A model generated the notes under the pieces. That model saw only the letters and a list, made by a program, of their open reading frames with translations, was not told the DNA's origin and searched no databases. Source: Treponema berlinense (GTDB taxonomy: Bacteria > Spirochaetota > Spirochaetia > Treponematales > Treponemataceae). From it: DNA of 64,000 bases. Every line of letters starts with the position of its first letter. Position 1 is the first letter of the stretch. The stretch lies in contig NZ_FUXC01000010.1 of the NCBI RefSeq assembly GCF_900167025.1, positions 1 through 64,000 on the forward strand, written 5' to 3'. Shown here in pieces: positions 34,229-44,163 of this stretch. The position numbers were made by a program, and so were the translations under genes.

Positions 34229-36313
34229 TTAACCGTTCTTTTTTGCTTCCTGATGTTTTTTGATAAGTTCATCAGCTACAGCGTTTGGAACTTTTCCATA
34301 TTTAAGGAATTCCATTGTAAATTCAGCTTTTCCCTGTGTAGAAGAACGAAGGATTGTTGAGAATCCGAACATTTCTGAAAGTGGAACTTCTGCGTTTACA
34401 GTTGAGATGTTGTTTTCATCTGTTGATTCGAGAATTACACCACGGCGCTGGTTGATAAGACCGAACATATTTCCCTGGAATTCAGTAGGTCCTTCGATAG
34501 AAACCTTCATGATTGGTTCAAGGATAACTGGTTTTGCCTTTTCGTAAGCTTCGCGGAATGCACCGATAGCAGCTGTCTGGAATGCAATATCAGAAGAGTC
34601 AACTGGGTGATACTGACCGTCGTTGATTGTTATTTTTACGCCAACAACTGGAGCTCCGATAAGAGAGCCTTTTTCCATTGCACGGCGGAAACCTTTATCA
34701 CAAGAAGGAATGTATTCGTTAGGAATTGAGCCACCCTTGATTGCGTCTACAAATTCGTAGTCTTTGTCAGCGAGAGGTTCCATGAATCCTGCAACGCGTC
34801 CGTACTGACCAGAACCACCAGTCTGCTTTTTGTGTGTGTAGTTGAAGTCTGCACGAGCCTGGATTGATTCGCGGTAAGCAACCTTTGGTGGAGTTACTTC
34901 TACTTCGCATTTGTATTCACGCTTCATGCGTTCAACGTATACTGCAAGGTGAAGTTCACCCATACCTTTGATGATTGTTTCGTTTGATTCTGGATCAAGT
35001 TCTGTCTGGAAAGTAGGGTCTTCTTTTGTAAAGCGGTTGAGGGCTTTAGCAAAGTTTGCAGCCATTGACTTGTCTTTTGGTTTGATAGCCTGAGAAATTA
35101 CAGGTTTTGGAACGAACATAGAAGTCATTGCTACGTTGATTCCTTCTGCACAGAAAGTATCGCCTGAAGCACAGTCAACACCGAACAATGCACAGATGTC
35201 GCCTGGTTCGCCAACGCTAATATCTTCCATTTCGGCAGAGTTCATGCGTACAAGACGACCAACCTTGAATCTTTTTCCTGTACGGGTATTTGTGAGTTCG
35301 CATCCTTTTGGAATACGTCCCTGATAAATACGGATGTATGTGAGCTGACCGAACTGACCATCGTCGAGTTTGAATGCGAGTGCAACAGCCGGCTTGTCTG
35401 GAACGTTGAAAAGTTCAACCTGTTCTTCGTTTTTGTCGAGGTCGAGAGCGTAGTTGTGAACTTCTGTTGGATCAGGAAGGTAGCGAACAACGCCGTCGAG
35501 AAGTGGCTGGATACCTTTGTTTACGTGAGCTGAACCGCAGAATACACCAACGAACTGTTCTGCAAGAGTTCCTTTGCGGATTGCAGCGATGAGTTCTTCT
35601 TCTGTTGGTTCTTCGCCTTCGAGAACTTTTTCCATAAGAGCGTCATCGAAGTTTGCTGCTTCTTCAATCAATTCCTGATGGTAGCGTGCAGCATCGTCTT
35701 TCATGTGAGCTGGAATATCTGCATAGCGGAGGTTTTCACCGTTTTCGCCGTCGAAGTAAATTGCTTTCATTCCAACGAGGTCTACAACACCTTCAAGTTT
35801 GTCTTCAAGACCGATTGGAAGTTCAACCATGTGTGCGTTGAGGGCGAGCTTGTCGCGGAGCTGACCGCATACACGAACTGGATTTGCACCCTGGCGGTCA
35901 CATTTGTTTACGAATGCAACGCGAGGTACATGATAGCGTTTGAGCTGGCGGTCTACTGTAATAGACTGTGACTGAACACCTGCTACAGCACAGAGAATCA
36001 TGATTGCACCGTCAAGAACGCGAAGAGAGCGTTCAACTTCTACTGTAAAGTCAACGTGTCCCGGTGTGTCGATCAAGTTGATTGTTGTGTCTTTCCACTG
36101 AACCTGTGTTGCAGCTGACTGGATTGTAATACCGCGTTCGCGTTCCAGTTCCATGTTATCCATCACAGCACCAACACCGTCTTTACCACGAACTTCGTGA
36201 ATAGCGTGAATTTTGTTACAATAGAACAAAATACGTTCAGAAGTTGTTGTTTTGCCTGAGTCAATGTGGGCACTGATACCGATATTACGTACTTTAGTAA
36301 TATCAAAAGCCAT
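34229..36313 (-). CDS. fusA: Elongation factor G, EFG1 (spirochaete/mitochondrial) type
   Basis: GTPase that moves tRNA and mRNA through the ribosome. The 694-residue protein has G1 [16 protein letters not shown], the switch segment [22 protein letters not shown]3 DTPGHVDF and G4 NKCD, then the five EF-G domains. The S in AHIDSGKT and the [10 protein letters not shown] segment are typical of mitochondrial EFG1 and the spirochaete-planctomycete-deltaproteobacterial group; E. coli has AHIDAGKT. In that group translocation and recycling are reported to be split between two EF-Gs, so a second copy is expected elsewhere. The start at 36313 follows GAGAGG; the TTG five codons upstream was rejected. 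Confidence 0.95.
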   Translation of the reverse strand: MAFDITKVRNIGISAHIDSGKTTTSERILFYCNKIHAIHEVRGKDGVGAVMDNMELERERGITIQSAATQVQWKDTTINLIDTPGHVDFTVEVERSLRVLDGAIMILCAVAGVQSQSITVDRQLKRYHVPRVAFVNKCDRQGANPVRVCGQLRDKLALNAHMVELPIGLEDKLEGVVDLVGMKAIYFDGENGENLRYADIPAHMKDDAARYHQELIEEAANFDDALMEKVLEGEEPTEEELIAAIRKGTLAEQFVGVFCGSAHVNKGIQPLLDGVVRYLPDPTEVHNYALDLDKNEEQVELFNVPDKPAVALAFKLDDGQFGQLTYIRIYQGRIPKGCELTNTRTGKRFKVGRLVRMNSAEMEDISVGEPGDICALFGVDCASGDTFCAEGINVAMTSMFVPKPVISQAIKPKDKSMAANFAKALNRFTKEDPTFQTELDPESNETIIKGMGELHLAVYVERMKREYKCEVEVTPPKVAYRESIQARADFNYTHKKQTGGSGQYGRVAGFMEPLADKDYEFVDAIKGGSIPNEYIPSCDKGFRRAMEKGSLIGAPVVGVKITINDGQYHPVDSSDIAFQTAAIGAFREAYEKAKPVILEPIMKVSIEGPTEFQGNMFGLINQRRGVILESTDENNISTVNAEVPLSEMFGFSTILRSSTQGKAEFTMEFLKYGKVPNAVADELIKKHQEAKKNG

Positions 36314-36503
36314 ATTGTTACCTCTCAAAAAAAAGTTTACAATTTTAAAACCGTTTAAAAATTCATCATATATAATGATTTCAAGATAACGGTAGATTAA
36401 AACAATATAACTGAAATTTGTACGTTATTCAATTGGTAAAAAGTAAAAATTACTTTAATTCCTTAAAAACAGAAGCCTGCCCTTAAAAAATAATCACTTT
36501 TTG

Positions 36504-37967
36504 TTAGTTTTTTTGTTTGAATGTGATTTTAATTGATGATGAAAAGTGCTTTTTTTTGATTTTCCAGACAGCGGACAGAGAATAAGTGCTGCTGTCTTTT
36601 GTTCCGTTTGATAAAACTGAAGTTAGCGAACCTGAAAGTTTTATGCTGCGCTTTTTTCCGACAGATATTGAAGAATCCAGCGAAAATTCCTGTTTTACGC
36701 TGTCATTTTCGGTTTGAGACGGATATTGCCTTCCTTTTACGGTAAAATTTTCTGAAAAAGCCGGAGAAGTTTTTGATATTCCAAACAGAATTTCGTAAAA
36801 TTTATTTGGAATTGAACTTTTTGAAGGCGGATTTCCAGAAATAAGGAGGTTTCCGCCGGTAAAATTTGATTTGAACGAGAAATTTGGTTTTTCAAAGATA
36901 AAACCTGCCGCAATTTTTGCAGTATTTATCGAAGAAACTTCGCTTGTTCCGGCAATTTTCCAAGTTTCTGTGGCAGTTACGCCGAACCTGAGCAAATTTC
37001 CGCCGTTCGTAAGAAAAACAAGCTGCGGATTTAAGGAAGCCTGCTCAACCGTTTTGATAATTGAAGAATCTGACGAAATGAGCGGAACTGCTTTTGGAGA
37101 AATTTTTGTCGTAGGAATTGCAAAAAACGAAGCGTCCAGAATAAAATTTTGCGCAGAAAGCCTTACTTTTGAATTAAAATAAAAAACGTTGATTCCGTAA
37201 GGATTTTGCTGAAAACATGAATAAAAATTGAATTTAAAAAAGGGCGAAATAAAAAAGTTTTCCCAGAAAAATGAATTGCATCTTTGGCTTGTAAAATCAC
37301 AGTTGTTTTTTTTAAGATACGCAGAATTGTTTTCCAGAATTGTTGAAGAAAAAGTTATGTGGCTTTGTAAAAATACTTTTTTTGAAAAATGAATTTTTGT
37401 TTTTGAGCTAAAAAAAGCCGCCCGGTCTTCGTTTCGGAATGCCGCCTGGACTAAAACCGGAATGTTTTTCTTAAAAAAATCCAGACTGCAGAAAAAGGCG
37501 GGCGGCTTTTCGGTTGAAGAAATTCCCGGAAGTGAATAACCGATTCCTGCCGAAACCGGAAAACTTTTTTGAACAGGATTTGACGAAATTGCGGGCACAG
37601 GATTTTTTAAGCGTCCAATCGATTTTGAAAAACTGATTGAACCTGCGGCAAGCGTTAAAGGAATTGTGTTTTTAAAAAGAGTTGAATTTGCGCTCCAGCG
37701 TCTGTCTGAAAAAATTGAATTAAAATTTTTCGATTTAAAGGCAGAAGAAATTTCTGAAAATTCGCTTTTTGGAACAGAAACAAAACCTCTCAAAAAAATT
37801 GAGCCGAAGTTAAGCAGAATTCCGCCTGAGCCTGAAAAAGAATTTTGTTCGTTTGCAGAAAAATAAAAATTTCCGCTGGATTTTAATTCAAAGTTGAATT
37901 GCGACTCTTTTCCGAAAAACGGAAAAAATATTTGAAGAATAAAAGATAATAGAAATAATTTTTTCAT
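36504..37967 (-). CDS. Secreted, probable outer-membrane beta-barrel protein
   Basis: The 487-residue protein starts with a signal peptide (KKLFLLSFILQIFFPFFG) and continues as Ser/Phe/Asn/Lys-rich sequence of alternating strands without helices (for example SGSGGILLNFGSIFLRGFVS, KFNFYSCFQQNPYGINVFYF). It ends in strand-like KHFSSSIKITFKQKN. This fits a large outer-membrane barrel or a cell-surface beta protein. The final residue is not aromatic, which weakens the barrel call. The start was set at the ATG (37967); a GTG precedes it directly. No family was recognised. It lies alone between fusA and a SPOR gene. Confidence 0.6.
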   Translation of the reverse strand: MKKLFLLSFILQIFFPFFGKESQFNFELKSSGNFYFSANEQNSFSGSGGILLNFGSIFLRGFVSVPKSEFSEISSAFKSKNFNSIFSDRRWSANSTLFKNTIPLTLAAGSISFSKSIGRLKNPVPAISSNPVQKSFPVSAGIGYSLPGISSTEKPPAFFCSLDFFKKNIPVLVQAAFRNEDRAAFFSSKTKIHFSKKVFLQSHITFSSTILENNSAYLKKNNCDFTSQRCNSFFWENFFISPFFKFNFYSCFQQNPYGINVFYFNSKVRLSAQNFILDASFFAIPTTKISPKAVPLISSDSSIIKTVEQASLNPQLVFLTNGGNLLRFGVTATETWKIAGTSEVSSINTAKIAAGFIFEKPNFSFKSNFTGGNLLISGNPPSKSSIPNKFYEILFGISKTSPAFSENFTVKGRQYPSQTENDSVKQEFSLDSSISVGKKRSIKLSGSLTSVLSNGTKDSSTYSLSAVWKIKKKHFSSSIKITFKQKN

Positions 37968-38054
37968 CACAATATAAGTTGAGATGAATGTTAATTTTTG
38001 ACAATTTTTTGGAAATATTTTTGAACAAAAGCGGGAATTTTATTCTGCGGCAAT

Positions 38055-38142
38055 GATTGGAGGGGTGCCGGAGGCAAACAAACGCCTGCGTTTGGTCGTA
38101 GCCCCGGAAAGCATGGTGGGGCAAGAATTGCCCCAGCCGCCC
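38055..38142. repeat. GC-rich palindromic block
   Basis: Short palindromes such as GGCAAACAAACGCCTGCGTTTG and GGGGCAAGAATTGCCCC fill the space up to the SPOR-gene stop. It has the GGAGG...CCCCGGAAAG...GCCGCCC character of the dispersed repeats but no precise match to either family. Confidence 0.45.
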
Positions 38143-39081
38143 TTAATTTTGAACTATATAGCTGTTTACTTTTGCAAATTCGTTTGTCGAAGCAATGCGT
38201 TTTTGCCAATATTCGGCTTCGCTTTTTGTTGTGTAAGGTCCAACGCGTACACGGTAGAACAATTTTCCTTTTGCGTCGTTGTAAGTGAACACTTCGTTCG
38301 GAATTTTGTTGTTTTCGAGGCTTGTGCGCGCTTCGTCCGCGGATTTTTTTGCTTCGTATGAGCCCACCTGAATCCAGTAAGAAACCGGTTTTTGCGCCGT
38401 GGTTTTTGCTGATTTTGCGGTTTTTGAAGATGTTTTTGCAGTTGCTGTAACTGTTTTTGCCGGAGTTTCTTTTTTTGGAAGTGTTTTTGAAACGGCGGTT
38501 GTTTTTGCAGCTGTTTTTGGCTTTGATTCTGTTTTAGCCTGCGGAGCAGATGTTTTTTCTGATTTTTCGCTTCTGTTATTTTCGTTTATCTGGTCTGCCG
38601 TGTAAGTGTTTTTCGGCGTAACCTGAGAAACGGCATTTGGATTTGTTTTGAGCGCATTTAAGTCGATTGTTGTGGTTGTTCCTGTTCCGTAAACTAGGGC
38701 GCTGTCTGTAATTACGGTTACATTTTTTGCATTGATTGGATTTTCGTTTGGAGTAGCGCTTTCGTTCTGCTGGTTTGTGTTTTGAGCAAACTGGTTCTGA
38801 GGTTCAAATCCGGTCTGTGCAATTGTATTTGCGTCTGACTGCGGCAAAGGCTGAACTGCATTCTGCTCTGCGGTCTGCGAGCTGCTGTTTAATGCCTGAT
38901 TGTTTTCTGCAAAAATTGATGAATCCGGAACTTTTGCAGAAGAAACCCAGCCGTCAGCAGGATTCGAATAAGTTTGAGATGTGCCTGTTTTTTGAAAGGA
39001 AAGCAAAAGGGCGGCGCCTGCGACTACCAATAAAAATACACCTGATGCAGCGACAATCCATAAAGTTTTTTTCTGTTCCAT
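38143..39081 (-). CDS. Membrane-anchored SPOR-domain protein
   Basis: The 312-residue protein has one N-terminal transmembrane helix (LWIVAASGVFLLVVAGAALL, residues 7-26). A long low-complexity periplasmic linker follows, rich in Asn/Gln/Ser and then Lys/Thr/Ala (~30-225). It ends with a SPOR domain (SYWIQVGSYEAKKSADEAR, YRVRVGPYTTKSEAEYW, ~230-312). This is the FtsN/DamX plan: anchoring in the inner membrane and binding to septal peptidoglycan. A role in division is inferred. GGGAG precedes the ATG. coaE and polA lie upstream on the same strand. Confidence 0.85.
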   Translation of the reverse strand: MEQKKTLWIVAASGVFLLVVAGAALLLSFQKTGTSQTYSNPADGWVSSAKVPDSSIFAENNQALNSSSQTAEQNAVQPLPQSDANTIAQTGFEPQNQFAQNTNQQNESATPNENPINAKNVTVITDSALVYGTGTTTTIDLNALKTNPNAVSQVTPKNTYTADQINENNRSEKSEKTSAPQAKTESKPKTAAKTTAVSKTLPKKETPAKTVTATAKTSSKTAKSAKTTAQKPVSYWIQVGSYEAKKSADEARTSLENNKIPNEVFTYNDAKGKLFYRVRVGPYTTKSEAEYWQKRIASTNEFAKVNSYIVQN

Positions 39082-39149
39082 AATATTTTAGCTCCCGATA
39101 CAGTGCAATTTTTTCACTATAGTTTTTATCGGAATTTCAAAAAAAATGT

Positions 39150-39770
39150 TTAGTTTTTTATGAAGATGAGTGGAAGTTTTGTTTTTTTATATTCGGAAAG
39201 AAGCTTGTTCTGGGTTTTAAAACGTCTTATTATCTGTTTGAGAGGCATTTTGTCGCGGCGTTTTGCGCGTACAAGGCGTTTTATGAATGGTGAAGTGACA
39301 AAATAGATTTTTGAGCAAAGCTCCAAAAGTTGTGGCGTCTTGTAAAGGACTGTCGCGTTTAGAAAAACGGTTTTGTCTTTATTCTGAGCGATAAATTCTT
39401 TTACAAGGCGGACAGTCTCCGGATAAACGAGGTCTTCCTGTTTTTTTAGCAAGTCGGGGCGCGCAAAAATCAGGGCGCCGAGCTCACGCCTGTTGAGGCT
39501 GCCGTCTTTGTTTTGCAGTTCGATTTTTGCTTTTTTTGCGTCTTTCTCAAAGGTCTGGAGAATTTGCGGCGTGAGTTTTTCGATTGCAAGATGCACTGTC
39601 TTGTCGAGGTCTATGGAAACGCATTTTTTATCCGAAGTTTGCGAGCAGAGCTTTTGAGTGGCAAAGTTTTTTCCTGCCGCCATCTGTCCGCAAAGACAGA
39701 TTATTTCCGGCGAGTCAGGAATCAATTTTGAAAAAAAATTTTTGTCAGAAAGTTTTACAATTTTTTTCAT
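39150..39770 (-). CDS. coaE: Dephospho-CoA kinase
   Basis: Phosphorylates dephospho-CoA to coenzyme A. The 206-residue protein has a P-loop CLCGQMAAGKNFATQKL (residues ~30-46) that ends GKN instead of the usual GKS/GKT. It also has the acidic SIDLDKTVH, the CoA-kinase segment RRELGALIFARPDLLKKQEDLVYPE (over ~95-119) and RAKRRDKM in the lid. These make CoaE the best call in spite of the unusual P-loop and low overall similarity. It follows polA closely (23 bases) on the same strand, a common pairing. Confidence 0.8.
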   Translation of the reverse strand: MKKIVKLSDKNFFSKLIPDSPEIICLCGQMAAGKNFATQKLCSQTSDKKCVSIDLDKTVHLAIEKLTPQILQTFEKDAKKAKIELQNKDGSLNRRELGALIFARPDLLKKQEDLVYPETVRLVKEFIAQNKDKTVFLNATVLYKTPQLLELCSKIYFVTSPFIKRLVRAKRRDKMPLKQIIRRFKTQNKLLSEYKKTKLPLIFIKN

Positions 39771-39793
39771 AAAAATTCGTAAATTTTAATAAA

Positions 39794-42688
39794 TCAGTGG
39801 AATTCGCCCCAGGTTTTTCCGCTTTCCACGCTTACTCTCAAAGGAACATTCAGCTGAACTGCGTGTTCCATTTTTTCGGTTATAAGGGCGATTGTGTCGC
39901 TTACCGGCTTTTGGCCTTCTGGACATTCAAAAATCAATTCGTCGTGAACCTGAAGCAAAAGCCTTGCTCCTGTCGGATTTTCTTCGAGCGCCTTGGAAAC
40001 GTCAATCATCGCTTTTTTTACAATATCGGCCGCGCTTCCTTGGATTGGACTGTTTTTTGCAATGCGGATTGCGCCTTCTTTTTCCATTTTGTTGGCGGAA
40101 TTTATTCCGCGGATCCACCGTCTGCGTCCCATAATCGTTTCGATAAAACCGTTTTTTTCTGCCTGTTCAACGTTTTTGTCAAAGAAATTCCGCACGCCTG
40201 AATAGACCATAAAATAGTTTGCGATAAATTCCGCGGCCTGGGTTCTTGAAATTTTCAAGTCCTTTGCCAGCGAAAAAGCGCCCATTCCGTACATTAAACC
40301 AAAGTTTAAGGTTTTTGCATTTCGACGCATTTCTGCCGTCACGCTTTCCATCGGAAGTCCGTAAATCAGGGCGGCCGTCGACTTGTGAACATCGGTTCCT
40401 TCGTTGAACGCCTTGCACAAGTTTGCATCTCCGCTTAAATGGGCGAGGATTACAAGTTCAATCTGAGCATAATCTGCCGAAATCAAGACTTTTCCCTGAG
40501 GCGCTGTAAATGCCGAACGAATTTTTCGTCCTTCTTCCGAGCGGACCGGAATATTCTGTAAATTCGGGTCTTTTGAAGAAAGTCTTCCTGTTGCAGTTCC
40601 AGTCTGCATAAAAGTTGTGTGAACTCTTCCGGACGAATCTGCCATTTGCGGCAAAGTTTCAACATAGGTCGAAAGAAGTTTTGCCTTTGCCCGATAATCC
40701 AGAATCATTCCCGGAACGCAGTCAAATTCGCGCAAAGATTCCAAGACGTCCGTATCCGTCGAGTATCCGGTCTTTGTTTTTTTGCCCGGCTTGAGTTTTC
40801 TTTCGTCAAAAAGAACCGCGCTCAACTGTTTTGGCGAAGCAATATTGAATTCGTGTCCGACCTGGGCGTAAATTTCTTTTTCTGCCTTTAAAATCTGGGT
40901 TTTTAGTTCAGTTGCGTAGTTTGCAAGGCAGTCAGAATCCAAATGAATTCCGTCGATTTCCATTTTTGCAAGAACCGGAAGAACCTGCATTTCCATTTTT
41001 TCAAAAAGTTCCCAGAGATTTGAGCTTTTTAACTCATTTTCAAAAAGTTGCCAAAGCTGCAGTGTAAAATCAGAATCTTCCGCTCCGTATTTTGCCGCAA
41101 CGTCGATTTTAACATCTGCAAAAGTCTGGTCTTTTCCGACAATCTCTTCAAATTCCGTGCCCTTAAGCCCCAGTTTTTGTTCCGCCAGAGTTTCCAGCGC
41201 AAAAGGAGATTTTCCGGTTCTGTCAGGTTCCAAAAGCCAGGCCGCAACCATAGTGTCGCAAAGTTTAAAATTTGGGCGTTTCCCGGCGCTTTGCGCCGGG
41301 TCGGGCTCTTGCTCGACGGGGGCGCTCGCGGCGATCCCTAACGCATTTTTTCCTAAAAGATTAAGTCCGTTGCAAAAAAGCACTTCAATGTCAAACTTTG
41401 CATTGTGCATTACGACGGTCGTTTCCGAAAAAAATATTCGTTTTAACTGTTCAAACGCGTCTTTTTTTGAGATTATTGGCGGAGCAAAGAGAGGATCTTC
41501 GTTCAATATCAAAGGAACGTAAATTCCGCTTCCTTTTTTGTATGCAAGAGAGAATCCCACCAAATTTGCTTCTCGCGTGTTGAGGCTGTCGGTTTCTGTG
41601 TCAAATGCGACTGTTCCTGTTTTAATCGCTTCGTCCACAAAATTTTTTAATGTCTGCAAATCTGTGCAGGCGGAATAATCGCCCTCATTTTTTTTGATTT
41701 CCGTTGCAACCTGCGAAAATTGCTCTTTTGGTTCGGAAACTTTTTCGCTTTTTGGGGAAGTTTTCTCGGGTTTTGCTGGTTTTCCGCTGAGTTCAGAATA
41801 AATTTTTGCCAGGGCCGGAAGTTCGCGTTTTATCATTTCGTTGCAAAATTCTTCCAGATTAAGTTTTTCTATGTTGAACCTTTCAAGACAGTCTTCGCAT
41901 TCTGGCTTTAGCTCTTCAATTGGAACATTTTCTTCGAGAGTAATCAGTTTTTTTGAAAGAAAGGCGTTTTCTTTGTCTGAACGGATTTTTTCGCCAATGC
42001 TTCCTTTTATCGAGCCAGCGTTTTCGTAAATTTTTTCGAGGCTTCCGTATTCGTTTAAAAGTTTTACCGCAGTTTTTGGTCCGATGCCTTTTACTCCAGT
42101 AACATTGTCCGCACTGTCGCCAGTAAGGCTTAAAAGATCAAGTATTTTTTCTGGTTTTAAGCCCCATTCGTTTTCGACGTCCTGAGCATCTGCTTCTGCC
42201 CAGGTTTTTACCTTGTCCGGCTTCAGCATGTGGATATTTTGGTTTGTGAGTTGCTGTAAATCTTTGTCCGCGCTCAAAATTAGACAATGCTGTCCTTTTT
42301 TGTCGCACTGTCTTGCAATTGTTGCAACTACATCGTCTGCCTCGTAACCATCGACTCTCAAAACCGGAATTCCAAGCACTTTTAAGCATTCTTCAATCAT
42401 TGGAAACTGCGCTTTTAAATCTTCTGGAGTTTTTTGTCTTGTTGCCTTGTAATCTTTGTAGGCAAGATGGCGGAATGTCGGCGTCCGGCTGTCCATTGCC
42501 GCAATAAAATACTTTGGTTTAAAATTCTTTATTAAGATGCTTAAATTTCTAAAAAAACCAAAAACTGCGCTTATGTTCTGTCCTTTTGAATCCGTCAGCG
42601 GCCGGCTAAAAAAAGCATAATATTCTCTAAAAATTAAACCGTAACTGTCCAGAATAAAAACTGTGTTTTCGTCAATAAAATTTGCCAT
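39794..42688 (-). CDS. polA: DNA polymerase I
   Basis: The 964-residue protein has all three parts. The 5'-3' exonuclease (residues ~1-310) carries AAMDSRTPTFRH, RVDGYEADDVVA and GDSADNVTGVKGIG. The 3'-5' proofreading domain (~340-560) has AFDTETDSLN, so it keeps the metal ligands. The polymerase has motif A SADYAQIELVILAHLSG, motif B RRNAKTLNFGLMYGMGA and motif C LLLQVHDELIFE. It acts in Okazaki fragment processing and repair. Residues ~449-472 (ALGIAASAPVEQEPDPAQSA) are encoded by a GC-rich palindromic repeat inserted in frame in the proofreading domain. AAGG precedes the ATG. Confidence 0.96.
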   Translation of the reverse strand: MANFIDENTVFILDSYGLIFREYYAFFSRPLTDSKGQNISAVFGFFRNLSILIKNFKPKYFIAAMDSRTPTFRHLAYKDYKATRQKTPEDLKAQFPMIEECLKVLGIPVLRVDGYEADDVVATIARQCDKKGQHCLILSADKDLQQLTNQNIHMLKPDKVKTWAEADAQDVENEWGLKPEKILDLLSLTGDSADNVTGVKGIGPKTAVKLLNEYGSLEKIYENAGSIKGSIGEKIRSDKENAFLSKKLITLEENVPIEELKPECEDCLERFNIEKLNLEEFCNEMIKRELPALAKIYSELSGKPAKPEKTSPKSEKVSEPKEQFSQVATEIKKNEGDYSACTDLQTLKNFVDEAIKTGTVAFDTETDSLNTREANLVGFSLAYKKGSGIYVPLILNEDPLFAPPIISKKDAFEQLKRIFFSETTVVMHNAKFDIEVLFCNGLNLLGKNALGIAASAPVEQEPDPAQSAGKRPNFKLCDTMVAAWLLEPDRTGKSPFALETLAEQKLGLKGTEFEEIVGKDQTFADVKIDVAAKYGAEDSDFTLQLWQLFENELKSSNLWELFEKMEMQVLPVLAKMEIDGIHLDSDCLANYATELKTQILKAEKEIYAQVGHEFNIASPKQLSAVLFDERKLKPGKKTKTGYSTDTDVLESLREFDCVPGMILDYRAKAKLLSTYVETLPQMADSSGRVHTTFMQTGTATGRLSSKDPNLQNIPVRSEEGRKIRSAFTAPQGKVLISADYAQIELVILAHLSGDANLCKAFNEGTDVHKSTAALIYGLPMESVTAEMRRNAKTLNFGLMYGMGAFSLAKDLKISRTQAAEFIANYFMVYSGVRNFFDKNVEQAEKNGFIETIMGRRRWIRGINSANKMEKEGAIRIAKNSPIQGSAADIVKKAMIDVSKALEENPTGARLLLQVHDELIFECPEGQKPVSDTIALITEKMEHAVQLNVPLRVSVESGKTWGEFH
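41274..41344 (+). repeat. Palindrome-rich element, family 1, in frame inside polA
   Basis: Starts GGGCGTTTCCC, then hairpin CGGCGC/GCGCCG, GGTCGGGCTC, GCTCG and ends CCCTAACGC: the same order as the intergenic copies at 15939 and 6649 (inverted). Its GC content is far above the surrounding polA sequence. The 71 bases keep the polA frame open and code for an Ala/Pro/Glu-rich loop. Confidence 0.8.
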
Positions 42689-42735
42689 TCGTTTTTACCT
42701 TAAAATAAAATTTTTCCGTTAAAGTATAAATGTTA

Positions 42736-44163
42736 TTAAGAAAAACTTGAACTGATTTTTAAAGGTTCACCTTCCATTTCGACGGTTATGTCTGCAATTT
42801 CCTTTGCTTCGGATTTTTCGTGCGTTACAAAGATTACGGTTTTTGGACTTTCGCTCAAGAGTTTTTTTAGGGTTTGTCCGAGGGATTTTTTGATTTTTTC
42901 GTCCAGCGACTGAAAAGCTTCGTCCAAAAGCAAAATTTTTGACGGAAAAGCGAACGAGCGTGCCATTGCAATTCTCTGCTTTTCGCCGCCGCTCAAATTC
43001 TGAGTTTTTTCGTCCTTGCGCTCAAATAATCCTGTGGCTTTTAAATATTTTTCTGCAATTTCTTCTGCTTTTTTTGCTTTGTAAATATTAAAAAGCGGCA
43101 GAAAAACGTTTTGAAAAACCGTGAGAGAAGGCAAAAGCCGCGGTTCCTGGAACAAAAACGAAACTTCCTGATTTGTAAGCGCAATTTGCGTCAAAAGCGT
43201 TGTTTTTCCGCTTCCGCTTGGCGCGAGAATTGCCGTAATTTTATTTTTTTTGAATTCATAATTGAAATTTTCAAATAAAAGTTTATTGCCTTTTTTTATC
43301 GTAAGGTTTTGGATTTTGACAGAATCTGAATTTTGTTCGGATTTTAGTTTTTCGCAAGATTTTTTTTGAAAAGATTTTGTTTTTTTGTTTTTTTGTACTT
43401 TTTTTGAAAAATCTGGAGAAGTCAGGATTAAAAAAAGTCTGCCAGACGCTTTATGCAAAATTTTTTCAAAGGCGAACGAAAGAAAAACGAGCATAATTGT
43501 CGTTGCAAGAAGAGTTGAGCTTTCGAGTTGAACCTGCGCGTTCTGCAAAATTGCTCCGAGCGCTTTTTTGGGAATGCTCAAGACTTCTGCGGCGGCGACA
43601 ACTTTCCAGCTCATTCCAAAAGTTGAAAAAATTCCGCTTTCGACAAAATTCTGGAGTTTTGGAAGGACGATAAAACGGATTTTTTGAGATTTTGTGAGCT
43701 TAAAGACTTTTGCCATAAAAAAAAGTTTTTTGTCGTCTTCGCTAAAATCAAGTCCCGAACTTACAGCAGCGGTCATAACCGGAAAAGCCATTAAAACTGC
43801 GCTAAAAACCGGCACAAAATCCGAATTAAATACAAAAACTGCGAGCAAAATAAACGAAACTGCCGGAACTGAACGAATCAAGGAAAGTGGAAAAGCTATA
43901 AATGCCTTAAAAAGCGGAAAAATTCCGGAAAGAACTCCGGCAATAATTCCCAAAAAAACAGAGATAAAAAATCCTGCAAAAACGCGGAGCGAAGAAAAAA
44001 GCGTGCTCTGCCAAAACTCTTGTGTTGCGCACAGTTCAAAAAGTTTAAAAACTGTTGCCGTAAATGTCGGAAAAACGAGAGGGGTTTTTGCAAGAACGGC
44101 AAAAATTTGCCACAAAAATGCGAAAGTCAGGATTGAAATTAAATTTACAGTTTTTTTGTTCAT
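42736..44163 (-). CDS. ABC transporter permease-ATPase fusion (NitT/TauT type)
   Basis: The 475-residue protein joins two normally separate subunits. Residues ~1-245 are a six-helix permease (SLRVFAGFFISVFLGIIAG, SLIRSVPAVSFILLAVF, with an EAA-like loop at ~180-205). After a Lys/Ser-rich linker, residues ~275-475 are an ABC ATPase with Walker A APSGSGKTTLL, Q-loop LFQEPRLLPS, signature LSGGEKQRIAMAR, Walker B ILLLDEAFQSLD and the switch His in VTHE. The family imports nitrate, sulfonates, taurine or thiamine precursors; the substrate is unknown. Its ATG overlaps the stop of the binding-protein gene (ATGA), so the two are translationally coupled. Confidence 0.9.
   Translation of the reverse strand: MNKKTVNLISILTFAFLWQIFAVLAKTPLVFPTFTATVFKLFELCATQEFWQSTLFSSLRVFAGFFISVFLGIIAGVLSGIFPLFKAFIAFPLSLIRSVPAVSFILLAVFVFNSDFVPVFSAVLMAFPVMTAAVSSGLDFSEDDKKLFFMAKVFKLTKSQKIRFIVLPKLQNFVESGIFSTFGMSWKVVAAAEVLSIPKKALGAILQNAQVQLESSTLLATTIMLVFLSFAFEKILHKASGRLFLILTSPDFSKKVQKNKKTKSFQKKSCEKLKSEQNSDSVKIQNLTIKKGNKLLFENFNYEFKKNKITAILAPSGSGKTTLLTQIALTNQEVSFLFQEPRLLPSLTVFQNVFLPLFNIYKAKKAEEIAEKYLKATGLFERKDEKTQNLSGGEKQRIAMARSFAFPSKILLLDEAFQSLDEKIKKSLGQTLKKLLSESPKTVIFVTHEKSEAKEIADITVEMEGEPLKISSSFS

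Noticed and set aside
36504-37967. Possible Ser/Phe-rich low-complexity or noncoding stretch
   Set aside because: It has a clean signal peptide, 487 codons without a stop and strand-like periodicity; kept as a gene.
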